64,000 nt of DNA from Sporosarcina sp. (GTDB lineage: Bacteria; Bacillota; Bacilli; Bacillales_A; Planococcaceae), in the NCBI GenBank assembly GCA_029263895.1, contig JARIDO010000020.1:28846-92845 (forward strand), written 5' to 3'. Shown in pieces: positions 1-10,451 of this stretch (position 1 is its first letter; each line of letters starts with the position of its first letter). Made by a program: the position numbers and the translations under genes. The notes beneath the pieces were generated by a model, which made no database searches, was not told the DNA's origin, and saw only the letters and a program-made list of their open reading frames with translations.

Positions 1-1371
1 CACCGTGTAAAAATTACAGATGAAGCCGTTGAAGCAGCGGCGAAAATGTCGAACCGCTATATATCAGATCGCTTCCTTCCGGACAAAGCGATTGACTTAA
101 TAGATGAAGCGGGTTCTAAAGTGAGGTTGCGTTCTTATACAACACCACCTAATTTAAAAGAACTTGAATTAAAACTCGAAGCAATTCGTTCTGAAAAGAA
201 TGCGGCTGTTCAGAGTCAAGAGTTTGAAAAAGCTGCATCATTCCGCGATAAAGAGCAGAAGATGAAAGAAGAACTAGAAAAGACAAAAACAGCATGGAAA
301 GAAAAACAAGGGCAAAAAGAATCGTCAGTTACTGTAAATGATATTGCAGAGGTTGTTGCAATGTGGACTGGAGTTCCAGTATCTAAAATTGCAGAAACAG
401 AATCTGCGAAGTTGCTTAATATGGAAGAAATGCTTCATGAACGCGTCATCGGACAGGGGGAAGCGGTAACGGCTATTTCCCGGGCAATAAGACGTGCCCG
501 TGCTGGGTTGAAAGATCCAAAACGACCAATCGGTTCATTTATATTCCTCGGGCCTACTGGTGTAGGTAAAACAGAACTAGCTCGAGCGCTTGCTGAAACG
601 ATGTTTGGTGACGAGGATGCAATGATTCGTGTTGACATGTCAGAGTACATGGAGAAACACTCAACATCTAGACTTGTTGGGTCGCCTCCGGGTTATGTAG
701 GTTATGACGAAGGTGGTCAACTTACAGAGAAAGTACGTCGGAAACCTTATTCAGTAGTATTATTAGATGAGATTGAAAAAGCGCATCCGGATGTCTTTAA
801 CATTCTTCTTCAAGTATTAGAGGACGGAAGACTAACGGATTCCAAAGGTCGTACAGTCGATTTTCGAAATACGGTACTGATTATGACTTCAAATGTTGGT
901 GCTCAAACATTGAAACAAAATCGTTATGTAGGCTTTAATTTGAATGACTCGGGACAGGATTATGAAAAAATGAAGTCAACAATGCTAGAAGAGTTGAAGA
1001 AAGTATTCCGACCAGAGTTTTTAAACCGAGTAGATGAAATGATTGTCTTCCACTCTTTAGAAAAAGAGCATTTAGGTGAAATCGTCACTTTGATGTCCAA
1101 TGAATTGACAAAACGCCTACAAGAGCAAGAGATTGAACTCACTCTTACAGATGAAGCTAAACAAAAAATTGTTGAAGAGGGCTATGATCCTGAATATGGT
1201 GCCCGTCCGTTACGTCGAGCACTTCAAAAACATGTAGAAGACAGACTATCGGAAGAGTTGTTAAAAGGTGAAGTATTAACAGGTGGAAAAGTAATTATAG
1301 ACGTAGATAACGATGAATTTGTTGTAAAAAAAGGTAGGAAGACTAGACGTAAAACAGTTACAGAAAAGTAA
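1..1371 (+). CDS. clpC: ATP-dependent Clp protease ATP-binding subunit ClpC, 3' part
   Basis: AAA+ unfoldase that feeds substrates to ClpP; in Bacillales it works with the McsB arginine kinase and MecA adaptors. The window opens inside the gene: the frame is open from base 1, so the N-domain and most of the first ATPase domain lie upstream. About 456 codons are visible. They hold the end of D1, the coiled UVR-like linker (roughly bases 170-300), and the complete D2 module with Walker A ([10 protein letters not shown], near 550), Walker B ([11 protein letters not shown], near 757) and the conserved C-terminal small domain ([11 protein letters not shown], near 1196). Followed after 76 bases by radA, as in B. 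subtilis, where clpC ends the ctsR-mcsA-mcsB-clpC operon. Identity is certain; the 5' end cannot be judged. Confidence 0.97.
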   Translation, partial: HRVKITDEAVEAAAKMSNRYISDRFLPDKAIDLIDEAGSKVRLRSYTTPPNLKELELKLEAIRSEKNAAVQSQEFEKAASFRDKEQKMKEELEKTKTAWKEKQGQKESSVTVNDIAEVVAMWTGVPVSKIAETESAKLLNMEEMLHERVIGQGEAVTAISRAIRRARAGLKDPKRPIGSFIFLGPTGVGKTELARALAETMFGDEDAMIRVDMSEYMEKHSTSRLVGSPPGYVGYDEGGQLTEKVRRKPYSVVLLDEIEKAHPDVFNILLQVLEDGRLTDSKGRTVDFRNTVLIMTSNVGAQTLKQNRYVGFNLNDSGQDYEKMKSTMLEELKKVFRPEFLNRVDEMIVFHSLEKEHLGEIVTLMSNELTKRLQEQEIELTLTDEAKQKIVEEGYDPEYGARPLRRALQKHVEDRLSEELLKGEVLTGGKVIIDVDNDEFVVKKGRKTRRKTVTEK

Positions 1372-1447
1372 ATGATAAGAACTGGATAGTTATTTCACTG
1401 ACTAGTAATCGGTGGGATGACTGTCCTTTTACTCTATGGAGGTCTAA

Positions 1448-2824
1448 ATGGCAAAAAGAAAAACGAAGTTCATGTGTAAGTCTTGTGGCTATGAATCTCC
1501 TAAGTGGATGGGTCGATGCCCGGGGTGCGGAGAATGGAATACGATGGATGAGGAAGTCGAAGTTGTCGTCCAAAAAGGTCCACGCGGTGCGTTCCAACAT
1601 ACAGATAATGTCCGCCAAAAAGCAATGCCAATCAGTGCAATTGAAACAATGGAGGAGCCACGAATTGGTACAGATTTAGATGAGTTAAATCGTGTACTTG
1701 GTGGTGGGATTGTGCCGGGATCGCTTGTTTTAATTGGTGGAGATCCAGGGATTGGTAAGTCGACGTTATTGTTACAAGTGTCCGCCTTACTAGCGAATAA
1801 AGGACTGCGGGTATTATATATATCGGGAGAAGAGTCCATCAGGCAAACGAAACTTCGTGCTGAAAGATTAGGTGTAGCTTCTGACGAATTATATATTTAC
1901 GCGGAAACGGATTTATCTCAAATTCATGAAACGATTGCTGATGTTGAGCCGCAATTCGTCATTGTAGACTCAATCCAAACAGTGCATCATCCAGAAGTAG
2001 CTTCGGCTCCTGGGAGTGTGTCGCAAGTTAGAGAATGTACAGCTGAACTAATGCGCATCGCTAAGACAAAAAATATCGCGATTTTCCTTGTAGGTCATGT
2101 TACGAAAGATGGTCAAATTGCAGGACCGAGATTGTTGGAACATATGGTAGACACAGTTCTTTACTTTGAAGGAGAGCGCCACCATACGTACCGAATTTTA
2201 CGTAGCGTGAAAAATCGTTTTGGATCGACGAATGAAATTGCGATTTTTGAAATGCTGCAAGCGGGTTTAAAAGAAGTGTTAAATCCATCAGAATTATTTT
2301 TACAAGAACGCTCTAAAGGTGGTGCAGGTTCGACTGTTGTTGCTTCAATGGAAGGGACAAGGCCGATTCTAGTTGAAATACAAGCGCTTGTCACTCCTTC
2401 TAGCTTTAACTATCCTAAGCGCATGGCAACGGGTATCGATCAAAATAGAGTGTCTTTATTAATGGCTGTATTAGAGAAACGGATGGGCATGTTGTTGCAG
2501 GCCCAAGATGCCTACATCAAAGTGGCGGGCGGCGTTAAACTAGACGAGCCAGCAATTGATCTTGCTGTTTTAATGAGTATTGTTTCTAGCTATAAAGACG
2601 TGGCTGCGGGCTTGTCCGATTGCTTCATTGGAGAAGTAGGTTTAACGGGGGAAGTTCGTCGCGTATCTCGTATAGAACAACGCGTTGGAGAAGCTTCCAA
2701 ACTAGGTTTTGAACGAGCTATTATACCGTCATCTAATCTAGGCGGATGGGAATATCCGAAAGGGATAAAGGTAATAGGTGTAGAAACTGTTAGTGACGCA
2801 CTGAAAATTTCTTTTTCGAATTGA
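1448..2824 (+). CDS. radA: DNA repair protein RadA (Sms)
   Basis: RecA-like ATPase that acts in recombination-intermediate processing and branch migration. The 458-residue protein has the full family architecture: an N-terminal C4 zinc finger (CKSCG ... CPGCG, residues 9-26), Walker A ([10 protein letters not shown], near residue 97), the RadA signature KNRFG (near 257), and a C-terminal Lon-protease-like domain. ATG start preceded by GGAGG at 1438-1442. A rho-independent terminator follows directly at 2835-2859. In B. subtilis the next gene is disA; here it is yacL. Confidence 0.97.
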   Translation: MAKRKTKFMCKSCGYESPKWMGRCPGCGEWNTMDEEVEVVVQKGPRGAFQHTDNVRQKAMPISAIETMEEPRIGTDLDELNRVLGGGIVPGSLVLIGGDPGIGKSTLLLQVSALLANKGLRVLYISGEESIRQTKLRAERLGVASDELYIYAETDLSQIHETIADVEPQFVIVDSIQTVHHPEVASAPGSVSQVRECTAELMRIAKTKNIAIFLVGHVTKDGQIAGPRLLEHMVDTVLYFEGERHHTYRILRSVKNRFGSTNEIAIFEMLQAGLKEVLNPSELFLQERSKGGAGSTVVASMEGTRPILVEIQALVTPSSFNYPKRMATGIDQNRVSLLMAVLEKRMGMLLQAQDAYIKVAGGVKLDEPAIDLAVLMSIVSSYKDVAAGLSDCFIGEVGLTGEVRRVSRIEQRVGEASKLGFERAIIPSSNLGGWEYPKGIKVIGVETVSDALKISFSN

Positions 2825-2834
2825 AAAGATGAAG

Positions 2835-2859
2835 GACTGCCAGTTTGGTAGTCTTTTTT
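2835..2859 (+). terminator. Terminator after radA
   Basis: Stem GACTGCCA/TGGTAGTC with a three-base loop, followed by a run of T. It lies 11 bases after the radA stop and would separate the clpC-radA transcript from yacL. Confidence 0.85.
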
Positions 2860-3010
2860 ATATAATGACTACATGTTTTTTGTTGAAAAAAGGAACTTCT
2901 AAGTGTCTGTCGAAGTCCTATCAGTTGAGATATTTAACAATGCTTAATGCTTTTGAAGGTGTTTTTTATAAGATATGTGTATAATTATATCAACTAAGGA
3001 GGTGGTTCAT

Positions 3011-4111
3011 ATGTTGAAAAGAGTCGTTCAATTTGCATTTATGATTACTGGAGGTACACTCGGCGTTTTATTCTTACCGCATTTATTCGTATTATTTTCT
3101 TTTACTTCTAAGCCGATGGTTAATAACCCATATGTGTCCGCGATTTTGGGTGTTGCATTACTGTTTCTAATCAGTCTTTTTCTAGCGGGGCCAACAGTTA
3201 ATTTCATTAAATGGATGGAAGAACGTTTGTTGAAGGCGCCGATTTTTGATTTGCTTTTCGGAACGATTGGACTAATGATTGGTTTGAGTGTTGCTTTTCT
3301 TGGAAGTTTTGGACTAAGTGGAATACGTATTCCTGTCATTACTTCTGTAATACCGATTTTACTATCAATTCTACTTGGTTATTTAGGTTTCCAAGTAGGT
3401 TTCAAAAAAAGAGAAGAATTTATTAATGCGTTATTTTCAGTTAGAAATACTGGGCTTAAGAAAAAAGAAAGTGATTCAACGAAACCGGTAAATGAATCTT
3501 TTTATAAGATTTTGGATACAAGTGTTATTATCGATGGTCGAATTGCTGACATTTCAGAAACCGGTTTTCTGGAAGGTGTACTCGTTGTACCTCAATTTGT
3601 ACTTACGGAGTTACAACACATTGCGGATTCTTCGGATTCACTGAAACGTACGAAAGGTAGACGAGGTCTAGACGTTCTTAAGCGCATGCAAACGGATGTA
3701 GGTCCAAATATCTTGATTACAGATGAAGATTTTGGCGATGTTATGGAAGTTGATTTAAAACTTGTTAAACTCGCAAAGAGTAAAGGTGGACTAGTTGTTA
3801 CAAATGATTTTAATTTGAACAAAGTTGCGGATTTACATGGTGTCTCTGTATTAAATATTAACGACTTAGCAAATGCAGTGAAACCGGTTGTCATTCCGGG
3901 GGAAGAGATGCATGTCGTCGTTATCAAGGACGGCAAAGAACATAATCAGGGCGTAGCTTATTTAGATGACGGTACAATGATTGTTGTAGAGGAAGGGAAA
4001 TTCCACATTGGTACGCCAATCGACGTCGTTGTAACAAGTGTTTTACAAACTTCTGCGGGTAGAATGATATTCGCTAAACCTAAAAATGGTAGACCTGCAA
4101 AGATTGATTAA
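3011..4111 (+). CDS. yacL: PIN and TRAM domain membrane protein (YacL family)
   Basis: Membrane-anchored PIN-domain protein of the YacL family; a nuclease role is inferred from the fold and the cellular substrate is unknown to me. The 366 residues begin with four hydrophobic segments (residues about 1-125), then a PIN domain opening with LDTSVIIDGRI (acidic metal ligands, near residue 168) and a C-terminal TRAM-like RNA-binding domain (about 285-350). The frame is open further upstream, but ATG 3011 has an excellent ribosome site (AAGGAGGTGG, 2997-3006), so it is chosen. Precedes ispD as in B. subtilis. A TATAAT box at 2980-2985 may be its promoter, but no good -35 is seen. Confidence 0.92.
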   Translation: MLKRVVQFAFMITGGTLGVLFLPHLFVLFSFTSKPMVNNPYVSAILGVALLFLISLFLAGPTVNFIKWMEERLLKAPIFDLLFGTIGLMIGLSVAFLGSFGLSGIRIPVITSVIPILLSILLGYLGFQVGFKKREEFINALFSVRNTGLKKKESDSTKPVNESFYKILDTSVIIDGRIADISETGFLEGVLVVPQFVLTELQHIADSSDSLKRTKGRRGLDVLKRMQTDVGPNILITDEDFGDVMEVDLKLVKLAKSKGGLVVTNDFNLNKVADLHGVSVLNINDLANAVKPVVIPGEEMHVVVIKDGKEHNQGVAYLDDGTMIVVEEGKFHIGTPIDVVVTSVLQTSAGRMIFAKPKNGRPAKID

Positions 4112-4148
4112 ACCGTTTGAATGTCATAAAAGATAGGGAAGAATAAAT

Positions 4149-4829
4149 GTGGATTATACTGTGATGATACCAGCAGCTGGAAGTGGACAACGGATGGGTG
4201 CTGGCTATAATAAGTTATTTTTAGAATTAGAGGGGAAACCTATTCTAATACACACGCTGGATGTGTTTGAACAGGATCCGAATTGTGTGGGCATGATTAT
4301 TGCTGTCAAAGAAGTTGAACGTCTACAGATTGTGGAAATGCTTGAACGTTTTAGTATAACGAAAGTACAAGCATTAGTTGAAGGCGGAAGCGAACGCCAA
4401 TACAGTGTTGTGTCTTGTATATCGGCATATGATTCAGAAGGCATTGTCCTTGTTCATGATGCTGCAAGACCTTTCATTCATCGACAAACGATCAATGAAC
4501 TCGTGAAGTCCGCGAATGCGAATGGTGCAGCTGTGGCGGGTGTGAAATCGAAGGATACGATGAAACTTGTTGCTAATGGTACGATTAAAGAAACTGTGGA
4601 TAGAGAAAAGTTATGGGTGATTCAAACTCCTCAAGCTTTTCGTTATGAAATACTAAAGGATGCCGCTATGAAAGCTCAACTAGACGGCTTTTTTGGTACA
4701 GATGAATCGATGTTAGTAGAACGCTTAGGTCTACCAGTTAAAATGGTCGAAAGCACTTATGATAACGTTAAAATGACTACCCAAGAAGATCTTGTTTTTG
4801 GTGAAATTTTATTACGTAGAAGACGATAG
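4149..4829 (+). CDS. ispD: 2-C-methyl-D-erythritol 4-phosphate cytidylyltransferase
   Basis: Third enzyme of the MEP isoprenoid pathway: transfers CMP from CTP to methylerythritol phosphate. The 226-residue protein has the nucleotide-binding glycine-rich start ([11 protein letters not shown], residues 7-17), the VHDAARPF motif (near 101) and the late Thr/Asp motif that binds substrate (KMTTQEDL). GTG start at 4149, preceded by AGGGAAG. The stop is 10 bases upstream of ispF, so the two are cotranscribed and perform steps three and five of the same pathway. Confidence 0.96.
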   Translation: MDYTVMIPAAGSGQRMGAGYNKLFLELEGKPILIHTLDVFEQDPNCVGMIIAVKEVERLQIVEMLERFSITKVQALVEGGSERQYSVVSCISAYDSEGIVLVHDAARPFIHRQTINELVKSANANGAAVAGVKSKDTMKLVANGTIKETVDREKLWVIQTPQAFRYEILKDAAMKAQLDGFFGTDESMLVERLGLPVKMVESTYDNVKMTTQEDLVFGEILLRRRR

Positions 4830-4839
4830 GAGAATGAAA

Positions 4840-5316
4840 ATGATACGAGTTGGACAAGGATTTGATGTGCATGAATTTGCACAAGGACGTCCATTAATTT
4901 TAGGTGGAGTAACGATTCCGCATACGAAAGGGTTAATTGGTCATTCGGACGCAGACGTGCTATTGCATACTGTGACGGATGCTGCTTTAGGTGCAATTGG
5001 AGAAGGAGACATTGGACGCCACTTCCCAGATACAGATGTTGCTTTTAAAGATGCTGATTCCGCAAAGTTGTTAGAAAAAGTTTGGTCAATCGTTGAAGAA
5101 AAAGGTTATCAACTTGGCAATATTGATTGTACAATTATTGCTCAAAAACCAAAGATGCAACCGTACATTCCGGAAATTCAAGCACGTATTGCCACACTAC
5201 TGAAGTCTGAAATTTCACGAGTTAACGTTAAAGCAACTACAACCGAGAAGTTGGGTTTTACAGGACGTGAAGAGGGAATCGCATCAATGGCGACAATCTT
5301 ACTTATAAAGGCTTGA
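4840..5316 (+). CDS. ispF: 2-C-methyl-D-erythritol 2,4-cyclodiphosphate synthase
   Basis: Cyclises CDP-methylerythritol phosphate in the MEP pathway; a zinc enzyme that works as a trimer. 158 residues, normal length. The zinc and substrate signature GFDVH near residue 6 and [10 protein letters not shown] near residue 34 are intact. Start is ATG 4840, giving the usual family N-terminus [11 protein letters not shown] with TAGGAGA at 4827-4833; an ATG six bases earlier is too close to that site, and a longer open frame upstream overlaps ispD and is not conserved in sequence. Confidence 0.96.
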   Translation: MIRVGQGFDVHEFAQGRPLILGGVTIPHTKGLIGHSDADVLLHTVTDAALGAIGEGDIGRHFPDTDVAFKDADSAKLLEKVWSIVEEKGYQLGNIDCTIIAQKPKMQPYIPEIQARIATLLKSEISRVNVKATTTEKLGFTGREEGIASMATILLIKA

Positions 5317-5385
5317 ACTCTTTCAAACAGTGTATGCGAGTGGTAAAATAACAAAGAAGAAATTTTAGAACGGAGATGTACCCCA

Positions 5386-6849
5386 ATGACAAAAGAAGTT
5401 CGTGTGCGTTATGCGCCAAGTCCAACAGGACATTTACATATAGGTGGTGCAAGAACTGCGCTATTTAACTATCTGTTTGCTCGCCATCACGGCGGTAAGT
5501 TTATTGTTCGTATTGAAGATACGGATACTGAACGTAATATAGAAGCTGGAGAATTATCGCAACTCGATAATTTGAAATGGCTCGGTATCGATTATGATGA
5601 GTCTATAGATATCGGCGGGCCATATGCCCCATATCGTCAAATGGAACGCTTAGACATCTATGAAAAACATGCACAAGACATGCTGGATAATGGGCATGCT
5701 TATAAGTGTTACTGTACTTCTGAGGAATTAGAAGCGGAACGTGAAAAGCAAAAAGCAGCCGGAATTGCAGCGCCTATGTACAGTGGGAAGTGTAGACACT
5801 TATCATCTGATGAGGTAGCTGAAAAAGAGTCGGCGGGAACGCCTTATACAATTCGTATGAGAGTTCCTGAGAATGTGACATATCACGTGGATGACATGGT
5901 ACGTGGAACAGTTTCGTTTGAGTCTAAGGACATCGGCGATTGGGTATTAGTAAAGGCAAATGGTATTCCGACGTATAACTACGCGGTTGTATTAGACGAT
6001 CATTTCATGGAAATTTCTCACGTGTTTCGTGGAGAAGAGCATTTAACGAATACGCCGAAACAATTGATGATTTTCGATGTTTTCGGTTGGGAATATCCGA
6101 AGTACGGTCATATGACGTTAATCGTAAATGAAGATCGTAAGAAACTTTCTAAACGTGATGAGTCTATTATCCAATTTATCTCGCAGTATAAAGAACTCGG
6201 TTACTTACCAGATGCAATGTTCAATTTCTTTGGACTACTTGGTTGGTCGCCGGGTGGGGAAGATGAACTGTTTACGCGAGAGGAACTTATACAGATGTTC
6301 GATGAGTCTAGATTGTCAAAATCTCCTTCGATGTTTGATAAGCAGAAATTGACATGGATGAACAACCAATACGTTAAAAAAATGGATCTTGAAGAAGTAA
6401 TTGAATTCACGTTGCCCTATTTGCAAAAAGCGGGATTGATTAAGGAACGGATGAATGAGTCAGAACAGAAGTGGGCGCATGATTTAATCGCACTTTACAG
6501 TGACCAGTTAAGCTTTGGTGCTGAAATAGTTGAGTTATCTGCCCAATTCTTTACGGAAACGATTGAATATGATGAAGAATCCCAAGCTGTTTTAGCGGGA
6601 GAACAAATACCGGAAGTGATGACGGTATTTAAAAGGGAACTTGAAGCATTAGAATCCTTTGATGCTGCATCTATAAAAGATGCCATTAAAGCTGTTCAAA
6701 AGGAAACGGGACATAAAGGGAAAAATCTCTTTATGCCAATCCGTGTTGTGACAACTGGCCAAACACATGGTCCTGAATTACAGGCATCAATTGCTCTGAT
6801 TGGTAAAGAAAAAGCAATTGCCCGTGTTGCAGAGTATGCAAAACAATAA
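5386..6849 (+). CDS. gltX: Glutamyl-tRNA synthetase
   Basis: Class I aminoacyl-tRNA synthetase. 487 residues with the HIGH-type motif ([15 protein letters not shown], residue 10 on) and KMSKS-type motif KLSKR (near residue 252). Firmicutes enzymes of this type usually also charge tRNA-Gln, to be corrected by GatCAB; that is established knowledge for the group and not visible here. Ribosome site GGAGATG precedes ATG 5386. Followed immediately by the promoter and T-box of cysE-cysS, the same linkage as in B. subtilis. Confidence 0.97.
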   Translation: MTKEVRVRYAPSPTGHLHIGGARTALFNYLFARHHGGKFIVRIEDTDTERNIEAGELSQLDNLKWLGIDYDESIDIGGPYAPYRQMERLDIYEKHAQDMLDNGHAYKCYCTSEELEAEREKQKAAGIAAPMYSGKCRHLSSDEVAEKESAGTPYTIRMRVPENVTYHVDDMVRGTVSFESKDIGDWVLVKANGIPTYNYAVVLDDHFMEISHVFRGEEHLTNTPKQLMIFDVFGWEYPKYGHMTLIVNEDRKKLSKRDESIIQFISQYKELGYLPDAMFNFFGLLGWSPGGEDELFTREELIQMFDESRLSKSPSMFDKQKLTWMNNQYVKKMDLEEVIEFTLPYLQKAGLIKERMNESEQKWAHDLIALYSDQLSFGAEIVELSAQFFTETIEYDEESQAVLAGEQIPEVMTVFKRELEALESFDAASIKDAIKAVQKETGHKGKNLFMPIRVVTTGQTHGPELQASIALIGKEKAIARVAEYAKQ

Positions 6850-6851
6850 CA

Positions 6852-6879
6852 TTGACATTCGGTTATAGCGATGTAGAAT
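6852..6879 (+). promoter_or_regulatory. Sigma-A promoter of the cysES T-box unit
   Basis: TTGACA (6852-6857), 16-base spacer, TAGAAT (6874-6879). It starts three bases after the gltX stop and directs transcription into the T-box leader. Confidence 0.85.
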
Positions 6880-6885
6880 TAAGGG

Positions 6886-7196
6886 TAATTACCTTAAGTT
6901 GTCCACTAGGTCAAACCAATTTAAATGAATTTGAAGCAAATAGAAAACAAAGCATTGAAAAGGATAAGTACATTTTACAAGCTCCCCAGAGAGGATCATC
7001 GTCGGCTGAAAATGATCTGCGCCACTGTAAAATAGAAATGCACCTTTGAGTGCCGTGCCGAAAGTGAAGTAGGCCGGACGTATCGCCGACGTTATTGGCT
7101 ATAAGCGGGGAGAGTTAAACAAACTTTTCCAAGCGGAGTGGAACCACGCAATCAATGCGTCTCTGTCAATTTTGGCAGAGGCGTATTTTTATTTTC
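6886..7196 (+). ncRNA. Cysteine-specific T-box riboswitch leader
   Basis: This 311-base leader has no gene and senses uncharged tRNA-Cys. Visible parts: the stem I base CAAAG (about 6946)/CTTTG (7044-7048); the specifier loop closed by ATTTTACA/TGTAAAAT (7026-7033), carrying AGTA on its 5' side and AGAAATGCAC on its 3' side, so the specifier codon is TGC (7039-7041), cysteine; an AGAGAGGATCAT/ATGATC distal stem (6988-7016); and the T-box AGTGGAACCACGC (7137-7149). The TGGA within it pairs with a tRNA ending UCCA, matching the U73 discriminator known for tRNA-Cys. A terminator follows at 7157-7196. The downstream genes make cysteine and charge tRNA-Cys. Confidence 0.95.
7157..7196 (+). terminator. 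T-box-controlled terminator before cysE
   Basis: Stem CGTCTCTG/CAGAGGCG with one G-U pair, then a T-rich tail. Mutually exclusive with the antiterminator formed around the T-box sequence just upstream. Confidence 0.9.
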
Positions 7197-7217
7197 ACGA
7201 ATAGAGGAGGAAATCCG

Positions 7218-7889
7218 GTGTTTCGCAGAATGAAAGAAGATATCCGTTGCGTGTTCGATCAAGACCCAGCTGCACGAAGTACGCTGGAAGTCGTATTAAC
7301 GTATTCCGGATTGCATGCAATATGGTCGCATCGGATCGCACATGCATTATATAAAAGACAGTTATTGTTTATGGCTCGCATCGTATCTCAAGTAAGTCGC
7401 TTTTTCACTGGCATCGAGATTCATCCAGGTGCTAAAATCGGTCGTCGTTTTTTTATTGACCATGGCATGGGGATTGTGATTGGAGAGACTTGTGAAATCG
7501 GTAATGATGTCACAATCTATCAAGGCGTTACGCTTGGTGGCACTGGTAAAGAAAAAGGGAAAAGACATCCAACGCTGCACGACAATGTTTTGGTAGCAAC
7601 AGGTGCAAAAGTTTTAGGATCCATTAGTATCGGAGAAGGTAGTAAAGTTGGGGCGGGCTCAGTTGTTTTAAAAGATGTGCCAGCAAACTCAACGGTAGTA
7701 GGAATACCTGGCACTATCGTCATTAGGGATGGTGTGAAAGTGAAAGGCAAACATGACCATCAAGATCTCCCGGATCCTGTTTCAGATACATGCATGCGAC
7801 TTGAGAATGATATAAAACGTTTAAATGACCGAATTGAAAAATTAGAAGTCCAAAGAAAGGGGCAAAATGATGACGATTCAACTATTTAA
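7218..7889 (+). CDS. cysE: Serine O-acetyltransferase
   Basis: Makes O-acetylserine from serine and acetyl-CoA, the first step to cysteine. 223 residues. An N-terminal helical region (DQDPAARS) precedes a left-handed beta-helix of hexapeptide repeats (about residues 65-165: [20 protein letters not shown], with catalytic Asp/His in IDHG). Start is GTG 7218 with GAGGAGG at 7204-7210, giving MFRRMKED as in Bacillus orthologues; the open frame reaches back to 7155, but that ATG lies inside the T-box terminator. The last 23 bases overlap cysS, implying translational coupling. Confidence 0.96.
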   Translation: MFRRMKEDIRCVFDQDPAARSTLEVVLTYSGLHAIWSHRIAHALYKRQLLFMARIVSQVSRFFTGIEIHPGAKIGRRFFIDHGMGIVIGETCEIGNDVTIYQGVTLGGTGKEKGKRHPTLHDNVLVATGAKVLGSISIGEGSKVGAGSVVLKDVPANSTVVGIPGTIVIRDGVKVKGKHDHQDLPDPVSDTCMRLENDIKRLNDRIEKLEVQRKGQNDDDSTI

Positions 7890-9270
7890 TTCACTTACAC
7901 GAAAGAAAGAACCATTCATACCGATGGAAGAAGGAAAAGTTAAAATGTACGTTTGTGGACCAACTGTCTATAACTACATTCACATAGGTAATGCACGTCC
8001 AGTCATCGCATTTGATACTGTCCGCCGTTATTTTGAATACCGCGGATATGACGTCAAATTTGTATCTAACTTTACAGATGTTGATGATAAAATCATTAAA
8101 ACAGCAAACGAGCTTGGTGAAGAAGTAGGGGAACTAACGGATCGTTTTATTAAAGCCTATTTTGAAGATGTTAGTGCATTGGGATGCAATCGGGCGGATG
8201 AGCATCCGCGTGTGACAAACCATATTGAAGACATTATTGCTTTTATACAAGTGTTGATAGACAAAGGGTATGCGTATGAATCGCAAGGTGATGTTTATTT
8301 CCGTACGAAAAAATTTGACGGCTACGGAAAACTTTCACATCAATCTACAGATGAGCTGAAAATTGGTGCTCGAATAGAAGCGGGTGTTAAAAAAGAGAAT
8401 GCACTCGACTTTGCTCTTTGGAAAGCTGCTAAAACAGGCGAAATTTCTTGGGAAAGCTCTTGGGGTGCAGGACGACCGGGTTGGCATATAGAGTGTTCTG
8501 TAATGGCGAGAGAGCATTTAGGCGACACGATTGATATCCATGCGGGTGGTCAAGATTTAACATTCCCGCATCATGAGAATGAAATCGCACAATCAGAAGC
8601 GATGACAGGGAAAACATTTGCTAACTATTGGATGCATAATGGATATATTAATATCGATAATGAAAAGATGTCTAAATCACTAGGAAACTTTGTATTAGTG
8701 AATGACATTCGTCAGCAAGTAGACCCTATGGTACTCAGATTCTTCATGCTATCTGTTCATTACAGACATCCTATCAACTTCTCTCAAGACCTTGTTGAAA
8801 GTGCAGAGAATGGCTTGAATCGTATACGAACTACTTATACAAACTTGCAACATCGCCTTTCTACATCAGCAGATTTAGGAGACCAAAAGGATATTTGGAT
8901 TTTTAAAGCGAATGAACAAAAAGACGCGTTTGTGAAGGCGATGGATGATGATTTCAATACTGCAAATGCAATTGCGGCGGTGTTTGAGTTATCTAAATTA
9001 GCGAATGTTTATCTACTAGAAAAGAACACGCAATCCGAAGTGTTAACCTATTTTATAAACTTACTTACTGAGCTAATGGATGTTCTAGGCATTCAGTTTG
9101 CGGAAGTAACGGAATTACTGGACGATGATGTCGAATTGTTAATAGAAGAGCGTCTCCAAGCTCGACAGAACCGTGACTTTAAAAGGTCAGATGAGATTCG
9201 GGATGAATTGAAAGATAAAGGTATATTGTTGGAAGATACAGCGCAAGGTACCCGGTGGAAAAGAGGGTGA
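7867..9270 (+). CDS. cysS: Cysteinyl-tRNA synthetase
   Basis: Class I synthetase charging tRNA-Cys. 467 residues. The zinc-ligand cysteine and HIGH region ([18 protein letters not shown]) lie near residues 27-44, other zinc residues are in GWHIECS and [11 protein letters not shown], and the KMSKS motif is exact ([10 protein letters not shown]). Two adjacent ATG codons (7867, 7870) can start it, with AAAGGGG just upstream. It lies under the control of the cysteine T-box 700 bases upstream and is followed after four bases by mrnC. Confidence 0.97.
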   Translation: MMTIQLFNSLTRKKEPFIPMEEGKVKMYVCGPTVYNYIHIGNARPVIAFDTVRRYFEYRGYDVKFVSNFTDVDDKIIKTANELGEEVGELTDRFIKAYFEDVSALGCNRADEHPRVTNHIEDIIAFIQVLIDKGYAYESQGDVYFRTKKFDGYGKLSHQSTDELKIGARIEAGVKKENALDFALWKAAKTGEISWESSWGAGRPGWHIECSVMAREHLGDTIDIHAGGQDLTFPHHENEIAQSEAMTGKTFANYWMHNGYINIDNEKMSKSLGNFVLVNDIRQQVDPMVLRFFMLSVHYRHPINFSQDLVESAENGLNRIRTTYTNLQHRLSTSADLGDQKDIWIFKANEQKDAFVKAMDDDFNTANAIAAVFELSKLANVYLLEKNTQSEVLTYFINLLTELMDVLGIQFAEVTELLDDDVELLIEERLQARQNRDFKRSDEIRDELKDKGILLEDTAQGTRWKRG

Positions 9271-9274
9271 GTTT

Positions 9275-9688
9275 ATGTATACGTTACGTGATATAGACGT
9301 CAAACAACTAAATGCACTTGCGCTCGCTTACATGGGAGATGCCGTTTACGAAAGGTCTATTCGAGAACATTTACTACGCTCGGGTCGCGTTAAACCAAAT
9401 ATACTGCATCGTGAGGCAACTCGATACGTCTCTGCAAAATCACAGGCTTCTGTTCTGAAGATGATGCAGGAATCTGACTTCCTAACAGAAGAAGAGGCTG
9501 CAGTCATGAGAAGAGGCCGTAATGCAAAGTCAGGTTCAGTACCAAAGAACACAGATGTGATTACGTATAATCTTAGTTCTGGTTTTGAAGCGGTTATTGG
9601 CTACTTGGAGTTATTAGGAAGAACGGATCGTGTGGAAGAGTTTATTAAGGAAGCCATCAAACTAATTGAAATGCCAAAGGAGGGGTAA
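9275..9688 (+). CDS. mrnC: Mini-ribonuclease III
   Basis: Small RNase III that matures 23S rRNA 5' and 3' ends in Bacillus. 137 residues comprising only the RNase III catalytic domain, with no double-stranded RNA-binding domain, as is typical. [12 protein letters not shown] (residues 15-26) carries the catalytic acidic residues. The start lies four bases after cysS and the end overlaps the ribosome site of rlmB. Confidence 0.93.
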   Translation: MYTLRDIDVKQLNALALAYMGDAVYERSIREHLLRSGRVKPNILHREATRYVSAKSQASVLKMMQESDFLTEEEAAVMRRGRNAKSGSVPKNTDVITYNLSSGFEAVIGYLELLGRTDRVEEFIKEAIKLIEMPKEG

Positions 9689-9692
9689 CGCT

Positions 9693-10451
9693 ATGACAGA
9701 GATAGATTCAGAGCTGATTGGTGGTAAAAATCCAATCGTTGAAGCATTACGCTCAGGTCGAGAGTTAAATAAAATATGGATAGCAGAAGGTTTAAATAAG
9801 AAAAGTATTGGTGAGATTTTGTCGCTCGCAAAAACGGCCGGTGTAATTGTGCAAGCGGTACCCAAACAAAAGTTAGATGGCATGCTTGATATGAATCACC
9901 AAGGCATTATCGCTTCAGTCGCGGCTTATGAATATGCGGAGTTGGATGATTTGTTTGCATTGGCGAAAGAACGCGGTGAAGATCCATTATTCATGATTTT
10001 AGATGAGTTGGAGGATCCTCATAATCTTGGTTCGATACTACGGACAGCTGATGCAACAGGATTTCATGGTGTAATTATTCCGAAGCGTCGGTCGGTCGGA
10101 TTAACGGGTGTAGTTGCAAAAGCATCGACGGGAGCAATTGAACATATTCCGGTCGTTCGTGTGAATAATCTATCGCAAACAGTTGAAGAACTAAAAAAAC
10201 AAGGCGTATGGATTGCCGGGACGGACGCGAGTGAGTCTACTGATTATCGTTTCATGGATGCGACCTTGCCTTTAGCAATTATTATAGGGAGTGAGGGCAA
10301 AGGAATGTCGCGTATATTAAAGGAAAAGTGCGATTTTCTTTATCACCTTCCAATGGTTGGGCACGTTACATCATTGAATGCATCTGTCGCAGCTTCACTT
10401 CTCATGTACGAGGTGTTACGTAAAAGACAGCCGCAGTCCAAAGTAAAATGA
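9693..10451 (+). CDS. rlmB: 23S rRNA (guanosine-2'-O-)-methyltransferase RlmB-type (TrmH/SpoU family)
   Basis: SPOUT-class 2'-O-methyltransferase. 252 residues: an N-terminal substrate-binding domain (IGGKNPIVEAL) and a C-terminal knotted SAM domain with the three SpoU motifs (ILDELEDPHNLGSILRTAD; IIGSEGKGM; LPMVGHVTSLNASVAASLL). Start is ATG 9693, seven bases after AAAGGAGGGG. The stop overlaps the start of rae1 (ATGA), so the two are coupled. The rRNA target is inferred from the family. Confidence 0.93.
   Translation: MTEIDSELIGGKNPIVEALRSGRELNKIWIAEGLNKKSIGEILSLAKTAGVIVQAVPKQKLDGMLDMNHQGIIASVAAYEYAELDDLFALAKERGEDPLFMILDELEDPHNLGSILRTADATGFHGVIIPKRRSVGLTGVVAKASTGAIEHIPVVRVNNLSQTVEELKKQGVWIAGTDASESTDYRFMDATLPLAIIIGSEGKGMSRILKEKCDFLYHLPMVGHVTSLNASVAASLLMYEVLRKRQPQSKVK

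Noticed and set aside
6852..7049. 65-residue open frame after gltX
   Set aside because: It starts in the promoter and runs through T-box stem I; no ribosome site, composition unlike a protein.
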